A stretch of 64,000 nt of DNA. It comes from Inia geoffrensis (Eukaryota > Chordata > Mammalia > Artiodactyla > Iniidae). Below the pieces are notes generated by a model, which was not told the DNA's origin, searched no databases, and saw only the letters and a list, made by a program, of their open reading frames with translations. The stretch covers positions 26,214,055 through 26,278,054 of the forward strand of contig CM070912.1 of the NCBI GenBank assembly GCA_036417435.1, in the 5' to 3' direction. Shown here one piece after another: positions 55,317 through 64,000 of this stretch; positions within the stretch are counted from its first letter, which is position 1; each line of letters begins with the position of its first letter. Position numbers and translations under genes: made by a program.

Positions 55317-56248
55317 TTTTTTTTAACCAAAGATGGATTTACATTGATACGTCATAATCATTCAAAGTCCATAGTTTACCTTAGGGTTCGCTGTTGGTGT
55401 TGTACATTCTATGGGTTTGGACAAAAGTATGACAACATATATCCATCGTTATAATACCTGTAAAAAACAAAATTCAACCGAGTAAATTTAAAGATCTAAT
55501 TGGCTCTGTTTTAACTTATTGTATAGAGTATTTTCACTGCCCTAAAAGTCCTCCATGCTCTGCCTATTCATCTCCCCCCAGCCCCTGCAACCATGGATCA
55601 TTTTATTGTTTCCATAGCTTTGCCTTTTTCAGAATATCATATAGTTGGAATCATATGGTATGTAGCCTTTTCCGATTGGCTTCTTTCACTTAGTAGTATG
55701 CACTATGGTTCTTCCATGTCTTTCCATGGCTTGATAGCTCGTTTCATTTTAGCACTGAGTAATATTCCATTGTCTGGATGTACCACAGTTTATCAATTTA
55801 CCTACTGGAAGACATATTGATTGCCTCCAAGTTTTGGCAGTTATGGTTAAAGCTGCTAAAAACATCATGTGCAAGTTTTTGTGTGCACAGAAACTTTCAT
55901 CTCCTTTGAGTAAATACCAAGGGGTGTAATTGCTGGATCTTATGGTAAGAGTATGTTTAGTTTGGTAAGAAATTGCTGAACTGTCTTCCAAAGAGGCTGT
56001 ACCATTTTGCATTCCTGCTAGCAATGTATGAGAATTCCTGTTGCTGCACATCCTTGCCAGCATTTGGTGTTGTCAGTGTTCTGGATTTTGGCCATTCTAA
56101 TAGGTGTGTAATAGTACTGCATTGTTGTATTAATTTGCATCTCCCTGATGACATATACTGTGGTGCCTCTTTTCACATGCTTCTTTGCCATCTGTATATC
56201 TTCTTTGGTGAGGTGTTTGTTAAGGTTTTTGGGCTGCTTTTTATTTTA

Positions 56249-56445
56249 TTTTTGTGGCACGCGGGCCTCTCACTGTTGTGGCCTCTCCCGTTGCGGAGCA
56301 CAGGCTCCGGACGCGCAGGCTAAGCGGCCATGGCTCACGGGCCCAGCCGCTCCGCGGCACGTGGGATCTTCCCGGACCGGGGCACAAACCCATGTCCCCT
56401 GCATCGGCAGGCGGACTCTCAACCACTGCGCCACCAGGGAAGCCC
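56249..56445 (-). mobile_element. CHR SINE, young type, minus strand
   Basis: 'tggcacgcgggcctctcactg' to 'gccaccagggaagccc'. Near-consensus with intact CpGs, splitting L1 ORF2. Confidence 0.93.
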
Positions 56446-57117
56446 TCTTCTGCCCATTTTAAAATCAGGTTGTTTGTTTTTTGATGTTGAGTTATATGAG
56501 CTGTTTACATATGTTGAATATTAGCCCCTTATTGGTCATATAATTTGCAAATATTTTCTCCCATTCAGTATGTTGTCATTTTGTTTTGTTGATGATTTCC
56601 TTTGCTGTGCAAAAGCTTTTAAGTTTAATTAGGTCCCATTTGCTTATTTTTGGTTTTATTTCCTTATTGCTCCTTATTGCTTTAGGAGACAGATCCAAAA
56701 GAATATTGCTACGATTTATGTCAAAGAGTGTTCTGCCTGTGTTTTCCTCTAGGAGGTTTATGGTTTTCAGTTTTAATTTAGGTATTTAATCCATTTTGAG
56801 TTTATTTTTGTATATGGTCTTAGAGAATGCTCTAATTTCATTCCTTTATAGGTCTCTGTACAGTTTTCCAGAGCACCATTTATTAAAGAGACTGTCTTCT
56901 CTCCATTGCATATTCTTGCCTCCTTTGTTGTAGAATAATTGACCATGAGTGCATGGGTTTATTTCTGGGCTCTCTATTCTGTTCCATTGATCTATATGTC
57001 TGTTTTTGTGCCAGTACCATACTGTTTTGATTACTGTAGCTTTGAAGCATAGTCAAGTCAGGGAGCATAATTCCTTCAGCTCTATTCTTCTCTCTCAAGG
57101 TTGTTTTGGCTATTCAG

Positions 57118-57455
57118 GATCTGTATGATATCACTTATATGTGGAATCTAAAAAATACCACAAACTAGTGAATATAACAAAAAAGAAACAGACTCACAGA
57201 TATGGAGAACAAACTGGTGGTTACCAGTGGGGAGAGGGAAGGGGGGAGGGGCAATATAGGGATAGGGGATTAAGAGGTACAAATTATTATGTATAAAATA
57301 ATCTACAAGTATATATTGTACAATATGAGAATATAGCCAATATTTTATAATAACTATAAATAAAGTATAACCTTTAAAAATTGTGAATCACTATATTATA
57401 CACCTGTAACTTACATAATATTGTATATTAACCCTACTTCAATTAAGAAACTGTA
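57118..57455 (+). mobile_element. L1 3'-UTR, plus strand, head-on with the minus L1
   Basis: 'tatgatatcacttatatgtggaatctaaaaaatacc...actggtggttaccagtggggagaggg...cctacttcaattaagaaa' is an L1 3'-UTR through its 3' end. Confidence 0.82.
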
Positions 57456-57479
57456 TTGTTTCTGATGCAAACTTACTAA

Positions 57480-58430
57480 AATTGTAAGGTTGTACCCTAT
57501 TTATTCCCCTATTGATAGGCATTTATGTTTTTTCCATTACTTTGCTGTTATAAAACTGTTAAAATGAATAGCCTTGAGCATATGCCATTTCATTTTTTTG
57601 CCAATATATTTTTGTGATAGATTCTTAGAATGGGATTCCTGAATCAAGAGGTAAATGCACATTTTTTTACTCTGTACTCATTAAACAACAACTTCCCTCT
57701 TCTTCCCTGCAGCCCCTGGTAACCACAGGGATATAAAGTTTTTTCAAAAACCGCAAAACAGAAACCCAAAATGGATGGGTATCTTTATCCTTATATCTGT
57801 GTCTCTGAGTTTTCAGAATAATATCAGGATAATTTTTCAATAGACAAGCTTTCTTGAATTACAGTTTATTAATCTGATTTTGTTTTGATTTTAATTTTTT
57901 TCTCTGAATCACAAGAGTTTAGGTTCTCAGAAATTTGGAAAATAAAGATGCAAAGATAAAAATAAGAATCGTGCAATTCCACCAACAGAAGATAACCAGT
58001 AACCGTTTCGATATGCTTCATTCATTTTCCAGATTTTTCTTCTTCACTCTTCTGCTTGTTCCAGAGACAGCCCCATGTAAGCCTGTGTAGTGGGTATATG
58101 CATACAGATATGTCTATATATGGCTCTCTCTCTGTTGTATGATCTGTAAGTATAAAGGCAGTATTATACTGTAAATTTCTACTTTTTAAAGTATTTTAAA
58201 ATGACCATTAAATATTCTTCAAAAACACTCTATATTAGAATGAATGCATATTCTACCATATGAAAATCTCATAATTTAACTACCTTTTAATTGTTGTATA
58301 TTGAGGTTGTTTCTGGGTTTTTGCTCTTTGTTAAGGATCAACTTTGTGTATAAATCTTGTCTGAGGAGTTTATTTTCTTAGAGCTATTTCTAGAAATGAG
58401 TTGCTGGGTTAAAGGGTGTGCTGGTCTGTA
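57480..58430 (-). repeat. Probable old LINE sequence, minus strand
   Basis: 'ttgataggcatttatgttttttcc', 'ttcttagaatgggattcctgaatcaagagg' and later 'gaggttgtttctgggtttttgc...tagaaatgagttgctgggtt' are L1M-type 3'-end phrases read in reverse. Highly decayed. Confidence 0.5.
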
Positions 58431-59172
58431 TCAGGATTCACTGCTCTATTATTTGTGGTCACAAAAGCTGGAGCATGTGCATAGATTCACATGCTCCACT
58501 GTATGCATAGAGTTATTTTATCTTCTAATCATAGAAGAGCACCCACTTCGATCACCTAGAAGAAATCATTTTACTCACCAAACATTGTAGCAACCTTTTG
58601 TCATAGACCAGGATGAAAACTGAAGATGTAGTTAGACTGAGACCAACACTAGGACACAGTTAACTGATATGTTAACTCACCCTTAGCAAGTGAGATGCTT
58701 TGGCTCCATTCACAGTGTGTCATTGTGTCATTTCCTCTCATCTCTCAGCACATTCAACAGAGGCACCTCTGGACCAGACTTATAATTTTATTTTAAATAT
58801 GTTAATTAAGGAGAGAGGAGGTCATTAGTGTATTTGGTGATGGTCTCAATGCTCCAATTATTTAACATATTTGGGAACAAATTATTCTGCATAAATGAGC
58901 TTTGCAGATGATTGAGGATAACCAGTTAAAGCAGTAGTTTGGGGTACAAAAGTTCCAATATTGTGAACAGATTTCCTGACTTAATTATAATGAACAGATC
59001 GGTATAAATGAGTTTTCCTCCATGCATAGTGATTGGGAACTCCCTGAAAGCAAAAGTCTTTCTCCCTAAACCAGAAGAGGATCTCAGGCACAAAGCCTTG
59101 CAGACGTGAATCAGACACAGCAGCATCTTCACATTTGAGGGAGGGCAGCGCGAGGTATGGACTCTTCATCAA
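58431..59172. other. Intergenic, no feature recognised
   Basis: No repeat, coding or RNA signature identified. Confidence 0.4.
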
Positions 59173-59187
59173 CCGGATTAATACATT

Positions 59188-59530
59188 TTTTAAAAATTTA
59201 TTTATTTTTGGCTGTTTTGGGTCTTCGTTGCTGTGCACGGGCTTTCTCTAGTTGTGGCGAGTGTGGTCTACTCTTCGTTGTGGTTTGTGGGCTTCTCATT
59301 GCGGTGCCTTCTCTTGTTGCGGAGCACAGGCTCTAGGCGTGCAGGCTTCAGTAGTTGTGGCATGCAGGCTCAGTAGTTGTGGCTCATGGGCTCTAGAGCA
59401 CAGGCTCAGTAGTTGTGGCGCACGGGCTTAGTTGCTCCGCGGCATGTGGGATCTTCCCGGACCAGGGGTTGAACCCATGTCTGCTGCATTGGCAGGAGGA
59501 TTCTTAACCACTGTGCCACCAGGCAAGTCC
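59188..59530 (-). mobile_element. Long CHR SINE, minus strand, 15-bp TSD
   Basis: 'tttttaaaaatttatttatttttggctgttttggg' to 'gccaccaggcaagtcc'. Exact TSD CCGGATTAATACATT at 59173-59187 and 59531-59545. Confidence 0.96.
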
Positions 59531-59545
59531 CCGGATTAATACATT

Positions 59546-60600
59546 ATTGACACTAAATTACTTTTCTGATTCATAAAAAAAAAGTCTTTCTCCCTAGATT
59601 TACGTGGGATATTTTATCCCCTGTTGCCCGTGGAGACCTTCAGAAGAAAGAAAATGGTTTTTACCCCATGTTTTGGAGAGTCTGAAACCCATAAGCTGTT
59701 TGGACAAGCCTTAATTGGATACCTGTTTTGTGCCAGGCAAGCCAGTGCTGGGCATTCAAGAGGAGAGACCTAGGTCTTGCCTTGAGGAGTTCACTCCCGT
59801 GGGGAGAGAGTAACCTCAGAGTGTGGCACATGGATGCCCTGATGCCGCAGGTTTTCATAGGAGGCAGACAGGAGTTTGGCACCATGTAGAAATGAATTTG
59901 AGTCTGGCTTCCTCTGCTTCTTGGTTCTTAGCTTTTCTGAGCCTCAGTTTCTTCCTGTGAAAATGGGGACACCAGGGGTCTGAGGTTGTGATAAAATCAC
60001 GCACCTGATGCCCTTAGCACACTGTAGCAGGTGAGATGTGACGTCACCTTAGGTGCCAGTATCTTTAGGAGGGCTTGGCAGTGGGGATGGGGAGGGGTCT
60101 AGGGTTCCACTCTCAGAAGTAGTTATGACTAATTGGGTAGGGCTAGCACCAGGGACAAAGGGGGACAGATGTGTGCCACGACTGTCATCTCTTTTTGATA
60201 CTGAGCACCTACTGTGTACCTCTTCCCGGCCTCACAAGCTCCCTCGGAGGCCTTGTTGCCCTCGACCAGATGAAGAGCCTGAGAAGGGGAGGGAGTGGAG
60301 TGGGGGGCTTGCTCAGACACAGCTTCGGCTTCACTCCCCTTTCCCACCACTGGTGCTCTTTTACCAGAACTCACTCTGTGACGTTGAGCAAGTCTTTGCC
60401 TCCCTCGAGAGAGCTGGTTTCAGGGGAATCAGGGACGCCAGCCTTCCCACATTTAAAGTTTTAAAGAGCGTTCCAGTCCCTCCCCCTCCCCCAAGTCTCC
60501 TCCCGTCGGACGCCCAGGTGAGCTCTGGGAGCTGCCCGCAGGTGATGGTAATACCAACAGAGTACCTCGCATTTGCTCCGCGACCCGACCTGTGCTAAAC
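59546..60600. other. Upstream region of the PLA2G10-like gene, mostly unassigned
   Basis: Increasingly GC-rich. A MIR-like piece lies at 59920-60010 ('gcctcagtttcttcctgtgaaaatgggg'). The 181-codon plus-strand frame (60053-60598) has no recognised domain and is probably a GC-driven open frame. Confidence 0.4.
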
Positions 60601-60619
60601 TCCTTTCCTCCGTAATTCT

Positions 60620-60867
60620 CCGCAGTCCTCAATCCGAGACATCCCGTGGCCGAATTCGCCCCGCGGGCCCGGCCCCCTTTCGGTGATCAAGATGCTTAGG
60701 TCCCGACGGCCTCCCAGCACCGCCCCACGTGCCGCCACTGGCGGCTCCGCCCGGGCCCGCGCGAGAGAGACCGGGGGCGGGGCCGCGCGGGGGCCTCGGG
60801 GAGGGGGTTCGGCCGGGCTCGGTGACTACACTGGCCCAACAGACCGCCCCACTCCTGCCACCCTCCG
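60620..60867 (+). promoter_or_regulatory. CpG-rich promoter/5'-UTR of the PLA2G10-like gene
   Basis: Dense CpG and GC boxes (gggggcggggc near 60773), an E-box cacgtg near 60726, no TATA. Directly precedes the signal-peptide exon. Confidence 0.65.
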
Positions 60868-60946
60868 ATGGGTCCACTGCCTTTGTGCCCGCCAGTAGGG
60901 CTGTCGCTGCTGCTGCTGCTGGGACCCGGACTCGGGCTCAGCTCAG
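60868..60946 (+). CDS. PLA2G10: Signal-peptide first exon, probably PLA2G10 (group X secreted phospholipase A2)
   Basis: ATG at 60868, 26 codons plus one base, then donor CAG|GTGAGTGAG. Peptide MGPLPLCPPVGLSLLLLLGP then GLGLSS is a classic signal peptide (Leu core, small residues at the end). MGPLP-C-P matches the start of mammalian PLA2G10 as I remember it, and the short first exon ending soon after the signal sequence fits that gene. Group X sPLA2 hydrolyses the sn-2 ester of phospholipids, notably phosphatidylcholine, outside cells after prosegment removal. The catalytic exons (calcium loop, His-Asp dyad) were not found downstream within the window, so identity rests on the signal peptide and on synteny with RRN3. 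Confidence 0.6.
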
Positions 60947-61982
60947 GTGAGTGAGGGATGGGCCCCCTCCAAGGACCCAGGAGTTCCTGGGGCTCCTCCA
61001 GTCCTCCCCAGGGTGCCAGGAGCCCTGCCTCCCCAGCCCTCCCAGGGGACCCAGGAGCCCTACAGCCCCCAGCCCTCCTTTCTGTGGTCCACCCACACGT
61101 TGCTTCCCAGCTTCATGGGAGCCCTGTCCCCGCCCCCCGTCCCCCCTGTCCTCCCCTAGAGCCCCTCATTCACTGCTTCCAGGGACCCAGAACTAGCCTA
61201 GTCCTCCCCCAGGGCCTCAGTGTCCTCCCCCAAAACCCTCTCCACTCACTGGCACCCTCTCCAGTGACCAGACCTCCCCATCCACCTGGCCTGGTGCCCT
61301 GTGAACTGAGCCTTCACTCCACCTGTCCCTGGGGTCTGCAGTAGGACCACCAGGGGTACACGAGAGGCTGAAAGGAGCCGGGGAAGAAGGGGCCAGCCCT
61401 ACCTGGGGTCGGGGAAGAATGCAATGTCCTCTTCTCAACCACCCCTGGACGTCACCCTCAGATAGGTCCCCTTGGCATATTACCCACAGGGACATGTGCA
61501 GACGCCACAAGCACAGAGACACACAGGCACAGGATGCCCCCAGCCTCATCTGGGCACTCAGGTGCTGGGCTCACGGACAGGCTCACACACAGACACAGGC
61601 AAAGACACCGCGAGGGAAACGCACACACCCACAATCAGGGACACCGAGACAGCCCCATATGGACACACATACAGAGAGAAGCACACACACACAAACACAC
61701 ACACACCCTCAGACCCACAGGAAGCCTGGACAGCCTTGGCACTCCCAGCAGAGGCTGTTGTGGGCAGACACAGCAAACAACCCCCAGAATGACCTGCCCC
61801 ACCTAAGCTGGCATGGAGAGAGTGTTTGCCTTGGTTACAAATCCAGTGCTGGGTGTCCACCCATGCCTGGGTTCTCCCTAGGGCTGAGTCCAGGACCCTG
61901 AGATACCAGAGTGTGGGTCAGGTCAGGGTGGGGAGACCTCTGGGGACAGCTTTGGGGTGTGGGTTTGGAACTGGGGTCCTGT
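60947..61982. other. Presumed intron 1 of the PLA2G10-like gene: C-rich and CA-rich low complexity
   Basis: C-rich imperfect repeats ('cccaggagcccta', 60975-61330), then a (CACA)-rich tract at about 61500-61700. Several long open frames on both strands reflect composition, not genes. Confidence 0.6.
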
Positions 61983-61994
61983 CAGATGTGCTTA

Positions 61995-62140
61995 TTTCTT
62001 TTTCAAGTTTTTATTTTACTTTATTTATTTTTGGCTGCACCACGTGGCACGCAGGATCTTAGTTCCCCGACCAGGGATGGAACCCACGCCCCTGCAGTGG
62101 CAGCACAGAGTCTTAACCACTGGACCGCCAGGGAAGTCCC
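61995..62140 (-). mobile_element. Short CHR-type SINE, minus strand, 12-bp TSD
   Basis: 'tttatttatttttggctgcaccacg' to 'ccactggaccgccagggaagtcc'. TSD CAGATGTGCTTA at 61983-61994 and 62141-62152. Confidence 0.95.
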
Positions 62141-62152
62141 CAGATGTGCTTA

Positions 62153-62756
62153 GACTGGGAGTGTTCCATGGGGCTTGGTGGATCCAGGGGTCAAGGAAGC
62201 TTTTCTGAAAGCCCACTACATGCCAGGGGATCCGGAGCTGCCTGCAGCAGAGATCTGTCCAGGCTGAAGGGTCATGCCCATGAGCAGACAGTGGCACAGC
62301 ATGACAAGGGCCCCTGTGGTCACATGGGGGTGAAGCAGATTCTAGAAGGAGGCGATGGGTGAGCTGGGTGAGGATGGGGCGAGGGCACTTGCAGCGCGGG
62401 GTGTATGTGACAGGCAGTTTAACTGGAGGAACAGGACATGATGAGTGGGGTCTATGTGGGGCACGTTGAGAGAGGGTGCTGGAGCGGGGGGAGGGTCAGC
62501 TCCTGCAGGGCCTCTGATCAGTGAGGACCCTGAGCTTTACCTGGAGGGGGCCGGGAGCCTGGGGAGGTTTCAAGCAGAGGTGTGGGTAACTGGGGGCAGC
62601 GCTCAGGAAGTCCTGTGAGAGGAGGACGGGTCATCCAGAGAGGAAGGCAAAGCTTTTAACTCTAAACTCGTTTTTACATTTTGTTTCTATTTAACTTATC
62701 TCCAGTCCCCTACATGAATATGCTGCTTTTTCCACTGAGAAAAAAACAAAATTGAG
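62153..62756. other. Presumed intron, no feature recognised
   Basis: G-rich DNA with no exon meeting acceptor, frame and PLA2 motif criteria. Confidence 0.4.
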
Positions 62757-62881
62757 GGAATTCTCTGGTGGTCCAGTGGTTAGGACGCTGAGTTTCCATC
62801 GCTGGGGGCACCACTTTTATCCCTGATCGGAGAACTAAGATCCCGCAAGCCATGTGGCACAGCCAAAAAAAAAAAAAAAAA
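62757..62881 (+). mobile_element. Short CHR-type SINE
   Basis: gggaattctctggtggtcc to 'gtggcacagccaaaaaa' with an A19 tail. AAATTGA flanks both ends. Confidence 0.92.
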
Positions 62882-63024
62882 ATTGAATTGAATTTTGGTT
62901 TGGACTCTTCAAAAAAGTCAGCATGATAAATTCTTGTTCTAGATAAAAAGACATGAAACAGACATGATGATTAAAGGCAATGCAAAAATCTCCTCTGGAT
63001 CCTCAGTCCTGGAGCAGTGGGCAG

Positions 63025-63230
63025 AGAGTGGGCTCCCAGGAATCAGGCCAGCCTGGGCATGAGTTTCTGCTCAGCAGCTCACCAGCTCTGAGACCTGGGA
63101 TGGGTCCTTTTGCTTCTCGTAGCCTCAGTCTCTCCATCTGTAAATGGGAGAATAGCCACCCGCGAGACAAGGAAGTTGACAACAGATGTCGCCTATAAAT
63201 TGGGGAGCACAGTGCCCGGTGCAGGGCGAG
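63025..63230 (-). repeat. MIR SINE
   Basis: 'ctcaccagctctgagacctgggatgggtcc...gcctcagtctctccatctgtaaatggg' is a clear MIR segment. Another MIR-like piece lies at 63450-63560 ('gtgactttagggttgtcc'). Confidence 0.75.
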
Positions 63231-63560
63231 GTCCCAGTGATAGCATCTCCTTACTGTGGCTCTGATTGTGTATTTTGACTAAGCGCCAGAGTGGACTCAT
63301 GGCCCTCAGCAGAAGAAGGAGTGGCTCTGGGATTCTCTGATGCCCAGCTCACAGCAGGTTTGGAGGCCCCTTACCCCGAGCAGTGGACCCCTTGATGCCC
63401 CTAAGCTCTGTCACCCTGGCAGGGCTCCCTTCCTCCTTGGGCAAGGAGGAAGGAGCACTGGATTGGGAGTCAGAAGCCCCCAGTCAGGTCAGGTTCTTGT
63501 GGGCTGTGTGACTTTAGGGTTGTCCTTCCCACCTGGACCTCCTCTTTCTTCCGTGTGAGA

Positions 63561-64000
63561 TGCAGGGGTTCCAGTCGCACCAACTATATACTGCTATGTG
63601 TCACAGCCACATGGGGGATCCAGAAAAATGGCTGGGATATGGCCGCAGGGCTTCCCCGTGTGGGAGGAAGCTGTGCCGGGCAGTGAAAATAAGAGATGCA
63701 AAGGGCCCTGAGCCAGAGTCTGGAGGGCAGTGGTGGGGGCAGTGGAGACCCAGGGAGAGGGAAGCCCCAGCAAAGGAGCCCGCCTTGACGGCAGGGACTC
63801 TGTTCAGCTCACTTCTGATGTCCAATGCCCAGCACAGGCAACTGGACAGATGTTTGATGCGCGACTTGTAATCTGACTCTGTCTGGAGTTGATAAGGGCA
63901 AAAGATTGGGGATCAGGGCATTCCAGGAAGAGGGAACAGCCTGTGCAAAGGCCCAGAGGTGTGAGTTGTTTCAGATGCTGTGGCTCTGTGACCTGTTTTC
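63561..64000. other. Presumed intron to the right edge, nothing assigned
   Basis: The end region 'attccaggaagagggaacagcctgtgcaaaggcccagagg' looks like a common old mammalian repeat, family not assigned. No PLA2 exon seen. Confidence 0.4.

Larger units (their letters stand above)
55050..57117 (-). mobile_element. L1 (minus), 3'-UTR and C-terminal half of ORF2, two nested SINEs
   Basis: 3'-UTR at 55050-55180 and 55320-55750, and ORF2 C-terminus at 55749-56220 ('SLEDSSAISYQTK', 'ALTITAKTWRQ'). After a SINE it continues at 56447-57117 with ORF2 RT-distal sequence ([20 protein letters not shown]). SINEs at 55182-55316 and 56249-56445. It ends abruptly at 57117, next to plus-strand L1 3'-UTR. Confidence 0.85.

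Noticed and set aside
60053..60598. 181-codon plus-strand open frame upstream of the PLA2G10-like exon
   Set aside because: GC-rich region in which several frames on both strands are open; contains MIR-like sequence upstream and no domain.
61419..61901. 160-codon frame with Thr/His/Gln-rich repeats
   Set aside because: Explained by the CA-rich low-complexity tract.
1..64000. CRISPR arrays, operons or bacterial mobile elements
   Set aside because: Everything recognisable is vertebrate nuclear DNA; the regular repeats are SINEs or microsatellites.

Overview
The window is nuclear DNA of a mammal, almost certainly a cetacean and probably a toothed whale. About forty tRNA-Glu-derived SINEs of the CHR family are present. 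They have the characteristic 'cttccctggtggcgcagtgg' head and, in the younger copies, the ~200-bp body ending in 'gcgtaccgc' plus a long A-tail. L1, L2, MIR, MER20, MER5A, MLT1 and a Mariner1-type terminus fill much of the rest. No ruminant BovB/Bov-tA or primate Alu repeats were recognised. Genes are spliced and sparse, so nearly all long open frames are chance or repeat-derived.

Layout. (1) 1-15.1 kb, minus strand: the first ten coding exons of RRN3 (TIF-IA, the growth-regulated RNA polymerase I initiation factor). All exons join in phase to 286 residues, and the remaining exons lie beyond the left edge. Its CpG-rich, ETS-motif promoter is at about 15.0-15.4 kb. (2) 15.5-39 kb: intergenic, dominated by nested repeats. 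These include an L1 ORF2 copy (23.37-27.34 kb) carrying two CHR SINEs, an ERV1-like solo LTR at 20.85-21.52 kb with a CTAA target duplication, and an HMGB3 processed pseudogene (29.24-30.80 kb) that landed inside a SINE. (3) 39.0-40.9 kb, minus strand: an apparently intact 488-residue gene with a TMEM238-like two-helix N-terminus and a long Ser/Gln/Pro repeat tail, driven from a CpG-rich region with an NRF1 palindrome. (4) 42.6 and 49.8 kb, minus strand: two phase-compatible exons of an unrecognised gene, the first with a strong acceptor, a strong Kozak start and a consensus donor. (5) 43-59.5 kb: more L1, LTR and SINE sequence. (6) 60.6-60.95 kb, plus strand: a GC-rich promoter and a signal-peptide first exon that resembles PLA2G10 (group X secreted phospholipase A2). 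Its remaining exons would lie right of the window. PLA2G10 and RRN3 are close neighbours in other mammals as far as I recall (human 16p13), which supports both calls.

The genes do not form a pathway: RRN3 controls rRNA synthesis, PLA2G10 is a secreted lipase, and the two minus-strand genes between them are uncharacterised. Those two are the best candidates for something undescribed. Much of the rest is a readable record of retrotransposition, and many target-site duplications can be read directly.
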